Positions 32,650 to 42,156 are shown, numbered from the stretch's first letter. The stretch is 64,000 nucleotides of DNA from Nisaea sp. (GCF_034670185.1 NZ_JAXMNY010000001.1:1302001-1366000); one strand, 5' to 3'. The notes: generated by a model not told the origin, from the letters alone. Translations and numbers: made by a program.

Positions 32650-34746
32650 TCAGGCGGCAAGCGCCGCAAGCAGCAGCAGTGCCACGATATTGGCAATCTT
32701 GATCATTGGGTTCACGGCAGGACCGGCTGTGTCCTTGTAAGGATCGCCGACAGTATCGCCCGTCACGGCAGCCTTGTGAGCTTCCGAGCCCTTGCCGCCA
32801 TGATTACCGTCCTCGATATACTTCTTCGCATTGTCCCAGGCACCGCCACCGGCGGTCATGGAGATGGCGACGAAGATCCCGGTAACGATGGTTCCCAGCA
32901 GCATGGCGCCAACCGCAGTGAAGGCCGCGCCCTGTCCGCCGATGAGATTGAACACGAAGTAGACCACGACCGGAGCCAGCACAGGCAGCAGCGACGGGAT
33001 GATCATTTCCCGGATCGCCGCTTTCGTCAGCATGTCGACCGCCCGGCCATATTCAGGCTTTTCCGTGCCCTTCATAATCCCCGGATGCTCGCGGAACTGA
33101 CGCCGTACTTCTTCAACCACGGCTCCCCCAGCCCGGCCAACCGCCTGCATGCCAAGCGCACCGAACAGGTACGGCAGCAGACCGCCGATAAAGAGGCCAA
33201 CCACGACATAGGGATCCTGCAACTCGAACTTGACGTTCAGTTCGGGGAAATAGTGCGCCAGATCCTCGGTGAAGGCCGCAAACAACACCAGGGCTGCAAG
33301 ACCGGCGGAGCCGATCGCGTAGCCCTTGGTCACTGCCTTGGTAGTATTGCCGACTGCGTCCAGCGCATCCGTGATCTCGCGCACCTCAGGTGGCAAGTCC
33401 GCCATCTCCGCGATACCGCCGGCATTGTCCGTCACCGGACCGTAGGCATCGAGCGCAACGACCATGCCTGCAAGCGCCAGCATCGTGGTTGCCGCAATGC
33501 CAATGCCGAAGACACCGGCCAGCATATGTGCCGCAATGATACCGCCGGAGATAATCAGAGCCGGAAGTGCCGTGGCCTCCATGGAAACCGCAAGTCCCTG
33601 GATCACATTGGTACCATGACCCGTTTCCGAGGATTTCGCGATTGATCGCACCGGACGGTATTCAGTCGAGGTGTAATACTCAGTTACCCAAACAATGAGA
33701 CCAGTGACGACAAGACCAACGATCGCGCAACCGAAGAGCGTTTTTCCGGTTACCTCTAGGCCGTTCTTCATGACCATCGCCGCGTCCCAGCCAAGCGTCT
33801 GGCTGATCACGCCGCCAATCAGGACCGCCGACAGAACGGCGCTGACGATAAAGCCCTTATAAAGCGCCTTCATGACCTTCTTGTCGGGTCCAAGCGTGAC
33901 GAAGAAAGCACCGACCACGGATGCCAGAATGCAGACCGCGCCGATCAAGAGCGGGAAGGTCAGCATCAGGCTCATGGCCTCGCCGGTGAAGAAGATTGCC
34001 GCCAGCAGCATGGTCGCCACCACGGTCACCGCGTAGGTCTCGAACAGATCCGCCGCCATGCCCGCGCAGTCGCCGACATTGTCGCCAACATTATCAGCGA
34101 TCACGGCCGGGTTCCGGGGATCGTCCTCGGGGATACCAGCCTCGACCTTACCGACCAGGTCAGCGCCGACATCGGCTCCCTTGGTGAAGATACCGCCGCC
34201 AAGGCGGGCGAAGATGGAAATCAGCGAGGCGCCAAAACTGAGAGCGACAAGTGCTTCCAAAATATGCCTGAGGCCTGCTTCCGTTCCTGCATCGTAGAAA
34301 TTCAGCAGGACCGCATAGTACCCGGCAACGCCGAGCAGCCCGAGGCCGACGACAAGCATTCCGGTAATCGCGCCGGACTTGAAAGCGATGTTAAGAGCCG
34401 GAGCCATGCCAACGGTGGCGGCCTGTGTTGTCCGGACATTGGCACGCACGGAGACATGCATGCCGATGTAACCAGCGGCTCCGGACAGGATAGCTCCGAT
34501 GATGAAGCCAACCGCGACTGTCATGCCAAGCGTCAGCCCGAGAATGACCGCGACAACTATTCCAACGATGCCGATGGTTGTATATTGCCGGTTAAGATAC
34601 GCCGCCGCGCCTTCCTGGATCGCGCCTGCAATTTCCTGCATCCGTGCGGACCCGGCATCCGCGGCCAGTACCGACCGGATAGCCCAAAGTCCATAGAGCA
34701 AGGCTGCCACCCCGCAAAGGACGACAAACGCCAAAGTTCCGCTCAT
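32650..34746 (-). CDS. hppA: Proton-translocating membrane pyrophosphatase, potassium-independent type
   Basis: This 698-residue integral membrane pump splits pyrophosphate and moves protons. It has about sixteen spans, the substrate loop DVGADLVGKVEAGIPEDDPRN, the NVGDNVGDCAGMAADLFE motif and the late DTVGDPYKDTAGPAVNP motif. The sequence GNTTKA, with Lys where potassium-dependent enzymes have Ala, indicates the potassium-independent class. A 220-bp leader precedes it and contains a small overlapping upstream reading frame. Its location is next to bamE, as is common in Rhodospirillales. Confidence 0.95.
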   Translation of the reverse strand: MSGTLAFVVLCGVAALLYGLWAIRSVLAADAGSARMQEIAGAIQEGAAAYLNRQYTTIGIVGIVVAVILGLTLGMTVAVGFIIGAILSGAAGYIGMHVSVRANVRTTQAATVGMAPALNIAFKSGAITGMLVVGLGLLGVAGYYAVLLNFYDAGTEAGLRHILEALVALSFGASLISIFARLGGGIFTKGADVGADLVGKVEAGIPEDDPRNPAVIADNVGDNVGDCAGMAADLFETYAVTVVATMLLAAIFFTGEAMSLMLTFPLLIGAVCILASVVGAFFVTLGPDKKVMKALYKGFIVSAVLSAVLIGGVISQTLGWDAAMVMKNGLEVTGKTLFGCAIVGLVVTGLIVWVTEYYTSTEYRPVRSIAKSSETGHGTNVIQGLAVSMEATALPALIISGGIIAAHMLAGVFGIGIAATTMLALAGMVVALDAYGPVTDNAGGIAEMADLPPEVREITDALDAVGNTTKAVTKGYAIGSAGLAALVLFAAFTEDLAHYFPELNVKFELQDPYVVVGLFIGGLLPYLFGALGMQAVGRAGGAVVEEVRRQFREHPGIMKGTEKPEYGRAVDMLTKAAIREMIIPSLLPVLAPVVVYFVFNLIGGQGAAFTAVGAMLLGTIVTGIFVAISMTAGGGAWDNAKKYIEDGNHGGKGSEAHKAAVTGDTVGDPYKDTAGPAVNPMIKIANIVALLLLAALAA

Positions 34747-34966
34747 ATCGGAAACCCTTCTTTCCTCTTGTGCACATTTCCTCCCAGCAAGGCCCGGTCT
34801 TTACGCCGGGCTCCCGCTGGCACATCAAATCGAAGGGTGAAAAAGGCAGACAGCGGAAAGTATTTCGCCGGTCCCCGCCCCCACCTATCGAAGAGGTTGA
34901 AACCGTAGCAAAAAATCTAAGGCTGTAAAGCGAGTCTAACTGAATACGCAATTACATTTACGGTGT

Positions 34967-36166
34967 TTACGAGCTGGCCCTTTGGCGCCACAGAGCAAAC
35001 GCGATCACTGAAGACGCCACTCCAAGCAGTGGAAGTACGCCGTAGTTCACAGCGTTCCAGCCAAAAGCGTTCAGCAGGGCACCTGATGCAAAGGATGAGG
35101 CTGTAACCGTTCCAAATACTAGGAAATCGTTCAATCCCTGTACCTTCGCCCGTTCTTCAGGCGTGTGACATTCCGCCAGCAATGACGTGCCGCCCACAAA
35201 CATGAAGTTCCAGCCAATACCGAGCAATACGAGACCGAGCCAGAACCGCTCGATTTCGATACCGCTGATGTTCACGGCAACCGCGCCCGTCAGGATAATG
35301 GCTCCCGTCAGCATGACCTGACGAACACCGAATCGCTGGATCAAGGATCCCGTGAAGAAGGACGGCGCATACATCGCCAGAACGTGCCATTGAATCACAA
35401 AGGCCGCGTCGCGAAACTCATAGCCGCACCCCATGATCGCAAGCGGCGTCGCCGTCATGACAAAGCTCATGACGCCGTACCCAATCATCGCGCCGATCGC
35501 AGCGACCAGAAATGTCGGCTGACGGATGATTACGGAAAGCGGACGGACATGCACGCCTACACCCGGCTTGGCCGCCGGTGGGATACGGACGAAATAGAGA
35601 AATGCAAAGGACAGTGCCTGGACACAGGCGACGATGATGAAACAACCGGCATAGATCACCGGCGTGAACAGGTCATAGGACCATTTAGAAAGCTCCGGTC
35701 CGACCAGCGCGGCAAAGACTCCGCCAGCCAGAACCAAAGAGATCGCCTTGCTGCGGAACTCCGGACTGGCGGTATCCGCGGCGGCATGCCGGTAGAATAC
35801 GGCAAAGCCCTGAAAACACCCGATCATCATCGATCCGGCGGTAAAGATCAGGAAGCTCTTCTCGAAGATGCCGTGAAACGCCGTCAACGCCCCCACGATG
35901 CCGATCGCGATACCAAGGGCAAACCCCGAGCGGCGACCTATACGGCGCATCAGGAAAGACGCCGGCAGAGTCGTCAGCATCGTCGCGCTGAATTGCAACG
36001 CCAGTGGCACCGTGGACCAGGCCGGGTCGGACGCAAGCTGTTGGCCGACAAGAGCCGTCACGGTCATGTTGACCGACATACCGGTCATGGCAAGTGCCTG
36101 GCAGATCGCCAACAGCACTACATTGCGAACCGTTGGGTCGCGATCCTCGATAGCCGAGCTGGTCAT
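34967..36166 (-). CDS. Major facilitator superfamily transporter
   Basis: The 399-residue protein has twelve hydrophobic spans. The loop after span 2 contains FLMRRIGRRSGFALG, a basic variant of the usual MFS signature. The N-terminal tail is short and polar. It resembles multidrug or metabolite carriers annotated as MFS proteins next to the FliL-like gene in related genomes; the substrate cannot be told. The 91-bp gap from the FliL-like gene has no clear terminator, so read-through is possible. Confidence 0.85.
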   Translation of the reverse strand: MTSSAIEDRDPTVRNVVLLAICQALAMTGMSVNMTVTALVGQQLASDPAWSTVPLALQFSATMLTTLPASFLMRRIGRRSGFALGIAIGIVGALTAFHGIFEKSFLIFTAGSMMIGCFQGFAVFYRHAAADTASPEFRSKAISLVLAGGVFAALVGPELSKWSYDLFTPVIYAGCFIIVACVQALSFAFLYFVRIPPAAKPGVGVHVRPLSVIIRQPTFLVAAIGAMIGYGVMSFVMTATPLAIMGCGYEFRDAAFVIQWHVLAMYAPSFFTGSLIQRFGVRQVMLTGAIILTGAVAVNISGIEIERFWLGLVLLGIGWNFMFVGGTSLLAECHTPEERAKVQGLNDFLVFGTVTASSFASGALLNAFGWNAVNYGVLPLLGVASSVIAFALWRQRASS

Positions 36167-36257
36167 GGTTTTCGCATTTCAAAGAAACGGGGACCGTCTG
36201 GTAGCACGGCGTCGGCAAAGCGACCAGATATGAGGGAACGCGCTGGAGGGGCCGCCC

Positions 36258-36731
36258 CTACAACGGCCGCTCGAAAACGTTCTGGAACAAAAGCTCGACG
36301 ACGACCCCTTCGCCAACGATCTCCTCGATTTTCGCCAGGAGACGCTGTTTCAGGAAGCCTCTGTCATTGACCCCCGGCTTGATCTCAAGCGAAGAAAGCG
36401 CATGCACATATTTCAGGATCGCATCAATGATCCGCACTTTCTTCAGGTTTACCAGCTCGAAATCCGCACCTGGGCGCACCTCGATCAGCAGATGCAAAAC
36501 CAGGAAGCGGTCGACCTGACCATCACGGAAAATCGGAATGCTCAACGGCTCAAGGTCGACCAAGACGGTCACAGCCGGACGCTCTTCAACTTTTTCCTCT
36601 TCAGGCGGAACTTCCTGGCCCAGCATTTCCAGCACCATCGGCGGGAGCAATCCCGGCGCAAACATGGAGATGCCGAATACGCCGCCGCCGGCGAGCACGA
36701 GCAACAAAACAAGGATGACGACGATTTTCAT
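36258..36731 (-). CDS. FliL-like basal body-associated membrane protein
   Basis: The 157-residue protein has one N-terminal span (about 2-24, IVVILVLLLVLAGGGVFGISMFA) and a FliL-type periplasmic domain (about 50-157, ending RLLAKIEEIVGEGVVVELLFQNVFERPL). FliL proteins modulate the flagellar stator. No fliM or other flagellar gene is adjacent; the thiL neighbourhood instead suggests a FliL-like homologue with a separate, undefined role. The start is 21 bp after the thiL stop. Confidence 0.75.
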   Translation of the reverse strand: MKIVVILVLLLVLAGGGVFGISMFAPGLLPPMVLEMLGQEVPPEEEKVEERPAVTVLVDLEPLSIPIFRDGQVDRFLVLHLLIEVRPGADFELVNLKKVRIIDAILKYVHALSSLEIKPGVNDRGFLKQRLLAKIEEIVGEGVVVELLFQNVFERPL

Positions 36732-36751
36732 GGCTTCATTTAACCCGCGCG

Positions 36752-37738
36752 TCAGGCATGGGTATAGCCCCGCCGGTCAAGCGCCATGATTTTTCCCGCC
36801 GCATCCAGTAAATCGACACCGCCGCCGGAACGCATCTTGCCGATCCGGGTCAAAGGAAGAGCAGCCTTACCGGCAAGGTTGGAAATGAGGTCGCGTGCAG
36901 TTTCAGGTGCGGTGAAGAGCAGTTCGTAATCGTCCCCGCCACTCACCAAATCCTCGGCAAGCACGGCCCCGGCGCGGACGAGTCTTTGTCCCAGGTCCGA
37001 AAACGGGACGAGCGGAAGTTCAACCTCTGCACCGCCCCCGGAAACCTCGCATATATGCCCGAGGTCCTGGAGCAATCCATCGGACACGTCGAGCCCTGCG
37101 CTGGCCACATCAAGAAGCAGATGGCCAAGCTGCGGCCGTGGCTGTGGGAGCAGATACCGGTCTGCAAGTATCGTGCGCTCGGCCTCCGAGAGGTCAAAAT
37201 CCTCTCCCCGAAGCACAGCCAGTCCGAGGAACGAATCCCCGATGGTGCCGGACACATAGATATCGTCGCCTGGCTGCGCTCCGGCGCGGGTCAAAGCCCG
37301 ATCCGCAGGAACCCAACCGAATGCCGTTACGGAAATGGACAATGGTCCCGGCGTGGAGACGCTGTCCCCTCCGAGTAACCTGATGCCGAATTCCGCGTGA
37401 TCCTCGGCCTGCCCCCGGGCAAACCGCTCGATCCACGCCTCCGGATCCACCATGCCGCGCGGCAAGGCCAGAGTGATCGTGTAGCCGTAAGGCTCGGCCC
37501 CCATCGCCGCGAGATCAGAAATATTCACCCTGAGAGCTTTACGCGCGACGCGATCAGCCGGATCGTCTGCCAGAAAATGAACACCAGCAACCAGCGCATC
37601 GGCCGTGACGGCCATGCGCTTGCCGGGCGGAGGTGTTACCAGGGCGGCATCGTCGGTCAGGCCCAGCGCATCGCTCTGGCCTTCGACGAGGGGGGAGAAA
37701 AAACGCGCAATACGCTCGAACTCGCCGAGCCTCGACAT
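36752..37738 (-). CDS. thiL: Thiamine-phosphate kinase
   Basis: ThiL phosphorylates thiamine monophosphate to the active diphosphate. The 328-residue PurM-like protein shows LTDDAALVTPPPGK (about 27-40), AVTADALVAGVHFL and NISDLAAMGAEPYG near the metal site, GDSVSTPG, and DISDGL-like DVSDGLLQDLGH. The ATG at 37736-37738 begins one base after the nusB stop and matches the conserved MSRLGEFERIARFF start; an open frame to 37870 is not used. Confidence 0.95.
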   Translation of the reverse strand: MSRLGEFERIARFFSPLVEGQSDALGLTDDAALVTPPPGKRMAVTADALVAGVHFLADDPADRVARKALRVNISDLAAMGAEPYGYTITLALPRGMVDPEAWIERFARGQAEDHAEFGIRLLGGDSVSTPGPLSISVTAFGWVPADRALTRAGAQPGDDIYVSGTIGDSFLGLAVLRGEDFDLSEAERTILADRYLLPQPRPQLGHLLLDVASAGLDVSDGLLQDLGHICEVSGGGAEVELPLVPFSDLGQRLVRAGAVLAEDLVSGGDDYELLFTAPETARDLISNLAGKAALPLTRIGKMRSGGGVDLLDAAGKIMALDRRGYTHA

Positions 37739-37739
37739 G

Positions 37740-38243
37740 TTATTCGCTTTCGGAGCCGGCCGGAGCGGGCCCCTTTTCATTCTCACGAATGGTGCGGGCG
37801 ATCCGGTCCAGAACGCCATTGATGAAGCCTGGCTCTTTCTCCGCGAAGAATCCATGCGCCACATCGACATATTCCGAGATCACGACCGCAGCCGGCACGT
37901 CGCCATGTGTCAGAAGCTCATGCGCGCCGCACTCGAGGATATTCCGGACGATGGTCTCAAGCCGATCAATCGACCAGTCCTCGGACAACGCCCCTGAAAT
38001 AAGCCCGTCGACCGTCTCCAGATCCGACGTAACCCCGGCAGTGAGCCGTTCGTAAAAGGCAGGGTCCGCAGGGCCGAAACTCTCGTTCTCGTCGCCGCCG
38101 GCAAGGCGCAGTTCCTTGAACTCCGCGATCACACGCGGCGCCGGAATACCGGTAATCGCCATTTGATAGAGACTCTGAACCGCAGCGAGACGTGCCGCGG
38201 TGCGGCGCTGGCGTTCCGGGAGACGATCTTTGGTAACTGTCAT
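37740..38243 (-). CDS. nusB: Transcription antitermination factor NusB
   Basis: NusB with NusE promotes antitermination in rRNA operons. The 167-residue all-helical protein starts with RQRRTAARLAAVQSLYQMAITG and ends with GFINGVLDRIARTIR, both diagnostic. The ATG at 38241-38243 lies just downstream of the ribH stop. The ribH-nusB-thiL order is widespread in proteobacteria. Confidence 0.94.
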   Translation of the reverse strand: MTVTKDRLPERQRRTAARLAAVQSLYQMAITGIPAPRVIAEFKELRLAGGDENESFGPADPAFYERLTAGVTSDLETVDGLISGALSEDWSIDRLETIVRNILECGAHELLTHGDVPAAVVISEYVDVAHGFFAEKEPGFINGVLDRIARTIRENEKGPAPAGSESE

Positions 38244-38251
38244 GTTTTTGC

Positions 38252-38689
38252 TCACTCGACACCGAAGCGGCGCTTCAGCGCCACTAGTGCGAGGGCGGCT
38301 TGCACCGCATCCTTGCCTTTGTTTTTCTTGTCTACTGCCGCGCGGGCCCATGCCTGATCGCGGTTCTCCACGGTCAGGATACCATTGCCGATGGAAAGCC
38401 CTTCCCAAAGAGCCAGATCCTGCAGTCCACGGGCACTCTCGCCGCAGACGTAATCGTAGTGACTGGTCTCGCCGCGAATGACGCAGCCGAGCGCAACATA
38501 GCCGGCATAGGGCTCTCCGTCCGTGCGCTGCGAAGCAATGGCGATGGCCGCCGGAATTTCCAACGCGCCCGGCACCTCGATCCGGTCGTATTCCACACTG
38601 GCTGCCTCAAGTGCCGCGATGGCACCTTTCACCAACTCGTTCGCAATATCCTCGTAGAATCGCGCTTCGACAATCAGAATGCGGCTCAT
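38252..38689 (-). CDS. ribH: 6,7-dimethyl-8-ribityllumazine synthase
   Basis: RibH makes the riboflavin precursor lumazine. The 145-residue protein has the family strands ILIVEARFYEDIANELVKGA, VPGALEIPAAIAIASQR, and GCVIRGETSHYDYVC with the substrate-loop histidine, then GILTVENRDQAWARA. It overlaps the ribBX stop by 4 bp and precedes nusB. Confidence 0.96.
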   Translation of the reverse strand: MSRILIVEARFYEDIANELVKGAIAALEAASVEYDRIEVPGALEIPAAIAIASQRTDGEPYAGYVALGCVIRGETSHYDYVCGESARGLQDLALWEGLSIGNGILTVENRDQAWARAAVDKKNKGKDAVQAALALVALKRRFGVE

Positions 38690-39855
38690 TCGCCGGCTCC
38701 TTCATCCCCGGTTTTAACGCCGCGCCGCTCGACCATGCTCAAACCGTAGCCGTCCAGGCCAACGATAGTGCGGTCGTGGTTGCTCAGCAAAATCATCTCA
38801 CGCACGCCAAGATCCAGCAGGATCTGCGCACCGACACCGTAATCCCGCAGCTCGTTCTCGGTTTTCTTGCCATCGACCTCGGCGCGGAGTTTGCGGCGCA
38901 CACGGTCGGAAAGCGCGGTCGCGGACGGCTCGCGGATCAGGACAACGACGCCGGACCCCTCTTCGCCGATCTGGCGCATGGCGTTTTGCAACTCGCCGCC
39001 GGCACGTTTTCCGGTCCTGTCGCCCAGAACATCTTCCATGATGCTCAGCGCGTGCATGCGGACCAGCACCGGATCGCCTTTTGTGATATCGCCCTTAACC
39101 AGGGCTATATGTTCGGCATAGGTGATCTTGTTGACGTAGACGATCATCCGCCAGTCGCCGCCATACTCGCTGTCGAGCGTGGTTTCGACCGAGCGCTGCA
39201 CCACGGATTCGGTGCGGCGGCGATATTCGATCAGGTCGGCGATCGTCCCCACCTTGAGGCCATGGTATTGCGCGAACTGGACCAGGTCCGGCAGCCGCGC
39301 CATCGTGCCGTCGTCGTTCATGATCTCGCAGATCACCCCGGACGGGTTAAGCCCAGCCATCCGCGCGATATCGACCACTGCTTCCGTGTGCCCGGCACGC
39401 ACCAGGGTGCCGCCATCACGGGCCATCAGGGGAAACACATGCCCCGGCGTCACGATATCGTCCCGCGCCGATTTGGAATCGATGGCAACCTGAACAGTCC
39501 GGGCGCGGTCATGCGCCGAGATACCGGTCGTTACCCCTTCCCGCGCCTCAATAGAGACGGTGAAGGCGGTTTCATGCCGCGTGCCGTTATTGGAGGACAT
39601 CAGTGGCAGGCCGAGCTTCTCGATCCGCTCCCGCTCCATGGAGAGGCAAATCAAGCCGCGGCCATATTTGGCCATGAAATTGATCGCTTCCGGCGTGGCC
39701 ATCTGGGCGGGGATACAGAGGTCGCCCTCGTTCTCGCGATCCTCGTCATCGACAAGGATGAACATGCGCCCCTGGCGCGCCTCCTCGACCACCTCCTCAA
39801 TGGAGGAGAGAGCGGTGCGATAGAGCTCGCCAAGCGGTTCAGCCGTTTCAGTCAT
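38686..39855 (-). CDS. ribB: 3,4-dihydroxy-2-butanone 4-phosphate synthase fused to a degenerate GTP cyclohydrolase II domain (RibBX type)
   Basis: The N-terminal half (about 10-205) is a complete RibB, with VDDEDRENEGDL and GHVFPLMARDGGTLVRAGHTEA, making the 4-carbon riboflavin precursor. The C-terminal half (about 210-385) is GTP cyclohydrolase II-like, but the family's three zinc cysteines (normally around a CLTGD-DCG motif) are absent: the segment reads ALSIMEDVLGDRTGKRAGG. It therefore probably lacks cyclohydrolase activity, matching RibBX proteins known in Proteobacteria. The ATG at 39855 overlaps ribE by 8 bp. Confidence 0.93.
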   Translation of the reverse strand: MTETAEPLGELYRTALSSIEEVVEEARQGRMFILVDDEDRENEGDLCIPAQMATPEAINFMAKYGRGLICLSMERERIEKLGLPLMSSNNGTRHETAFTVSIEAREGVTTGISAHDRARTVQVAIDSKSARDDIVTPGHVFPLMARDGGTLVRAGHTEAVVDIARMAGLNPSGVICEIMNDDGTMARLPDLVQFAQYHGLKVGTIADLIEYRRRTESVVQRSVETTLDSEYGGDWRMIVYVNKITYAEHIALVKGDITKGDPVLVRMHALSIMEDVLGDRTGKRAGGELQNAMRQIGEEGSGVVVLIREPSATALSDRVRRKLRAEVDGKKTENELRDYGVGAQILLDLGVREMILLSNHDRTIVGLDGYGLSMVERRGVKTGDEGAGE

Positions 39856-40450
39856 TCCGTGGTTCCCGGACGTCCAACAGGCGCGCAACATAGCGGGCAA
39901 GCATGTCGACTTCCATGTTCAATTCGTCGCCCGGCTTGCGATCACTCAACGTGGTCTCGTTCCAGGTGTGATCAATAATGTTCACGCCGAAGGTGTCGGC
40001 GGAAACTTCGTTTACTGTCAGAGAGATACCGTCAAGCGTCACCGCCCCCTTGGGCGCCACGAAAGCGGCCAGAGAACGGTCGGGCCTGAGTGTCAGCCGG
40101 CGGCTGTCGCCTTCAGGAACGATAGAGAGGATCTCCGCGAGCCCGTCGACATGCCCGCTGACGATATGTCCGCCAAGCTCGTCCCCGACCTTGAGAGCCC
40201 GCTCCAGATTGATCCGTGCGCCCTCTTTCCAACCGCCGAGATTGGTCTTGGAGAGGGTCTCAGCCGAGACATCGGCAGCGAACCAGCCGTCACCCTTGTC
40301 GACAACGGTAAGGCAGCAACCGGAGCAGGCAATGGAGGCGCCAAGCGCAACGGTGTCCATATCGAAGGTAGCCGACACGGCCATACGCGTGTCGCCACCC
40401 TTTTCGATACGGCAGACCGTACCGATATGCGTGATGATTCCTGTGAACAT
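39848..40450 (-). CDS. ribE: Riboflavin synthase alpha chain
   Basis: The 200-residue enzyme dismutates two lumazines to riboflavin. It starts with the conserved MFTGIITHIGTV and has two lumazine-binding repeats: CSGCCLTVV with TLSKTNLGGWKEGARINLERAL, and the second-repeat LDGISLTVNEV with NIIDHTWNETTL. It overlaps ribBX and lies 9 bp after ribD, forming a tight ribD-ribE-ribBX-ribH cluster. Confidence 0.97.
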   Translation of the reverse strand: MFTGIITHIGTVCRIEKGGDTRMAVSATFDMDTVALGASIACSGCCLTVVDKGDGWFAADVSAETLSKTNLGGWKEGARINLERALKVGDELGGHIVSGHVDGLAEILSIVPEGDSRRLTLRPDRSLAAFVAPKGAVTLDGISLTVNEVSADTFGVNIIDHTWNETTLSDRKPGDELNMEVDMLARYVARLLDVREPRND

Positions 40451-40459
40451 GGCCGTAAC

Positions 40460-41560
40460 CTAGTTTCGACGGCGGTAGGTTTCCACCAGATCTTCACCTA
40501 CGGGCCGGACATAACGCCGTTCGAAACGCGGCATGAATTCGAGAAGCTCGAGACCGAGATCACGAACAGCGCTCAATCCGTCGCCGCCGATGATGGCCGG
40601 CGCGCGAAACCAGACCAACTCGTCGACGCGTTCCTCGCGCACGAATGTGCTGGCAAGCTCGCCGCCGGATTCCACCATCAACCGGGTTACACCCCGCTCT
40701 GCAAGCAGGGAGAGGACAGCATCGAGATCAAGCCGGCCGTCCTTGACCGCCATCCCGCCAGCCACATCAACACCAGCGGCCGACAAGGCCTGCGCTTTCG
40801 GGTCGTCCGCCGCAATCGCGGTGATAACCGTCGTCGGGATATCACGGGCGGTCTCAACGACAATCTGGTCCGTTGTCAGTCTCAGTCCCCCGTCAAGGAT
40901 CACACGGTCCGGTGAGCGTGCCATCAACCCCGGCAGACGGCATGTCAGCGCCGGGTCGTCTGCCAGCACGGTCCCTATTCCGGTCATGATAGCATCGTGA
41001 CTGGCCCTGATCTGGTGCGACACAGCGCGGGCTCCGGTACCGGTGATCCACTGGCTTCGCCCGTTCGCCAGCGCCACCTTGCCATCGAGAGACGTCGCCA
41101 GCTTCAGGGTCACGAAAGGACGTTTCTTACGGATACGAGTGAGAAAGCCCTGATTAAGTTCCTCTGCTTCCTTCTCCAGAAGGCCGGAGGCAACCTCAAT
41201 CCCGGCCTCGGTCAGCCTGGTGTGGCCGGTGCCGTCAACTCGAGGGTCAGGATCGCGCAGGGCATAGACCACCTTTGCCACGCCGGCTGCAATCAGTGCA
41301 TCCGTGCAGGGCGGGGATGCACCGTGATGCGCACATGGCTCCAGGGAGACATAAACAGTCGCCCCCCTTGCCGCCTCCCCTGCATCGGCAAGGGCCACCG
41401 GCTCAGCATGCGGGCGCCCGCCTGGCTGCGTCCAGCCGCGACCGACAATCCTGCCGTCCCGGACGATGACGCACCCGACAGACGGGTTCGGCGCAACCTG
41501 CCCGAGACCGCGCCTGGCCAGCGCCAGGGCGTGCCGCATGAAGGAGATTTCTTGGTCCAT
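40460..41560 (-). CDS. ribD: Bifunctional riboflavin deaminase/reductase RibD
   Basis: The 366-residue protein combines a cytidine-deaminase-like domain (1-145, zinc site HAEPVAL and SLEPCAHHGASPPC) with a dihydrofolate-reductase-like domain (about 150-360, beginning RPFVTLKLATSLDGKVA). It carries out two successive steps after GTP opening. The GTP cyclohydrolase II (RibA) that supplies its substrate is not intact in this cluster and must lie elsewhere. It follows nrdR after 78 bp. Confidence 0.96.
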   Translation of the reverse strand: MDQEISFMRHALALARRGLGQVAPNPSVGCVIVRDGRIVGRGWTQPGGRPHAEPVALADAGEAARGATVYVSLEPCAHHGASPPCTDALIAAGVAKVVYALRDPDPRVDGTGHTRLTEAGIEVASGLLEKEAEELNQGFLTRIRKKRPFVTLKLATSLDGKVALANGRSQWITGTGARAVSHQIRASHDAIMTGIGTVLADDPALTCRLPGLMARSPDRVILDGGLRLTTDQIVVETARDIPTTVITAIAADDPKAQALSAAGVDVAGGMAVKDGRLDLDAVLSLLAERGVTRLMVESGGELASTFVREERVDELVWFRAPAIIGGDGLSAVRDLGLELLEFMPRFERRYVRPVGEDLVETYRRRN

Positions 41561-41638
41561 TGTTCCACGCTCCCGTCAAGGCTCCGGCCCGAGGACTGAA
41601 CCCTCGGGCAGAACCCAGACGCCGGGCGGCGAGGACCT

Positions 41639-42100
41639 TCAGTCGTCGCCGTCGTGACTGATTTCTTCGACGAATTCCTCGAAGTCTTTGGCTTCGCGGA
41701 AGTTCTTGTAGACCGACGCAAACCGGACATAGGCAACCTGATCCAAATTGGCCAGGGATTCCATGACCATCTGCCCGATCACTTCGGACGGAATCTCCGC
41801 CTCGCCCATGCTTTCCAGTCGCCGGACGATGCTGGTCACCATCCGCTCGATGCGTTCCGGGTCGACCGGGCGCTTGCGCATCGAAATCTGCACGGACCGG
41901 ACCAGTTTGTCCCGATCGAAGGGTGCCCTCTTGCCTGTCTTCTTGACCACGGTCAGCTCACGGAGCTGAACCCGTTCAAAGGTCGTGAAACGCGCACCGC
42001 AGGCCGGGCAGAACCGGCGCCGCCGAATAGCCGCATGGTCTTCCGTTGGACGGGAGTCCTTCACCTGGGTATCGGTGTGGCCGCAAAACGGACAACGCAT
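41639..42100 (-). CDS. nrdR: Transcriptional repressor NrdR
   Basis: NrdR represses ribonucleotide reductase genes when dATP is high. The 153-residue protein has the N-terminal zinc ribbon (C3, C6, C31, C34) and an ATP-cone domain (about 49-139, VVKKTGKRAPFDRDKLVRS). It lies between glyA and ribD, its standard alphaproteobacterial location. Confidence 0.97.
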   Translation of the reverse strand: MRCPFCGHTDTQVKDSRPTEDHAAIRRRRFCPACGARFTTFERVQLRELTVVKKTGKRAPFDRDKLVRSVQISMRKRPVDPERIERMVTSIVRRLESMGEAEIPSEVIGQMVMESLANLDQVAYVRFASVYKNFREAKDFEEFVEEISHDGDD

Positions 42101-42156
42101 GGTCTTCCCCCTTCAATCAGTCAACTGGCAGCGGCCGCCCCGGGCCGCGACCGGGA

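Noticed and set aside
39856..41638. Possible FMN riboswitch in the riboflavin cluster
   Set aside because: The gaps between rib genes are too short and the conserved RFN-element core was not seen upstream of nrdR, ribD or ribBX.
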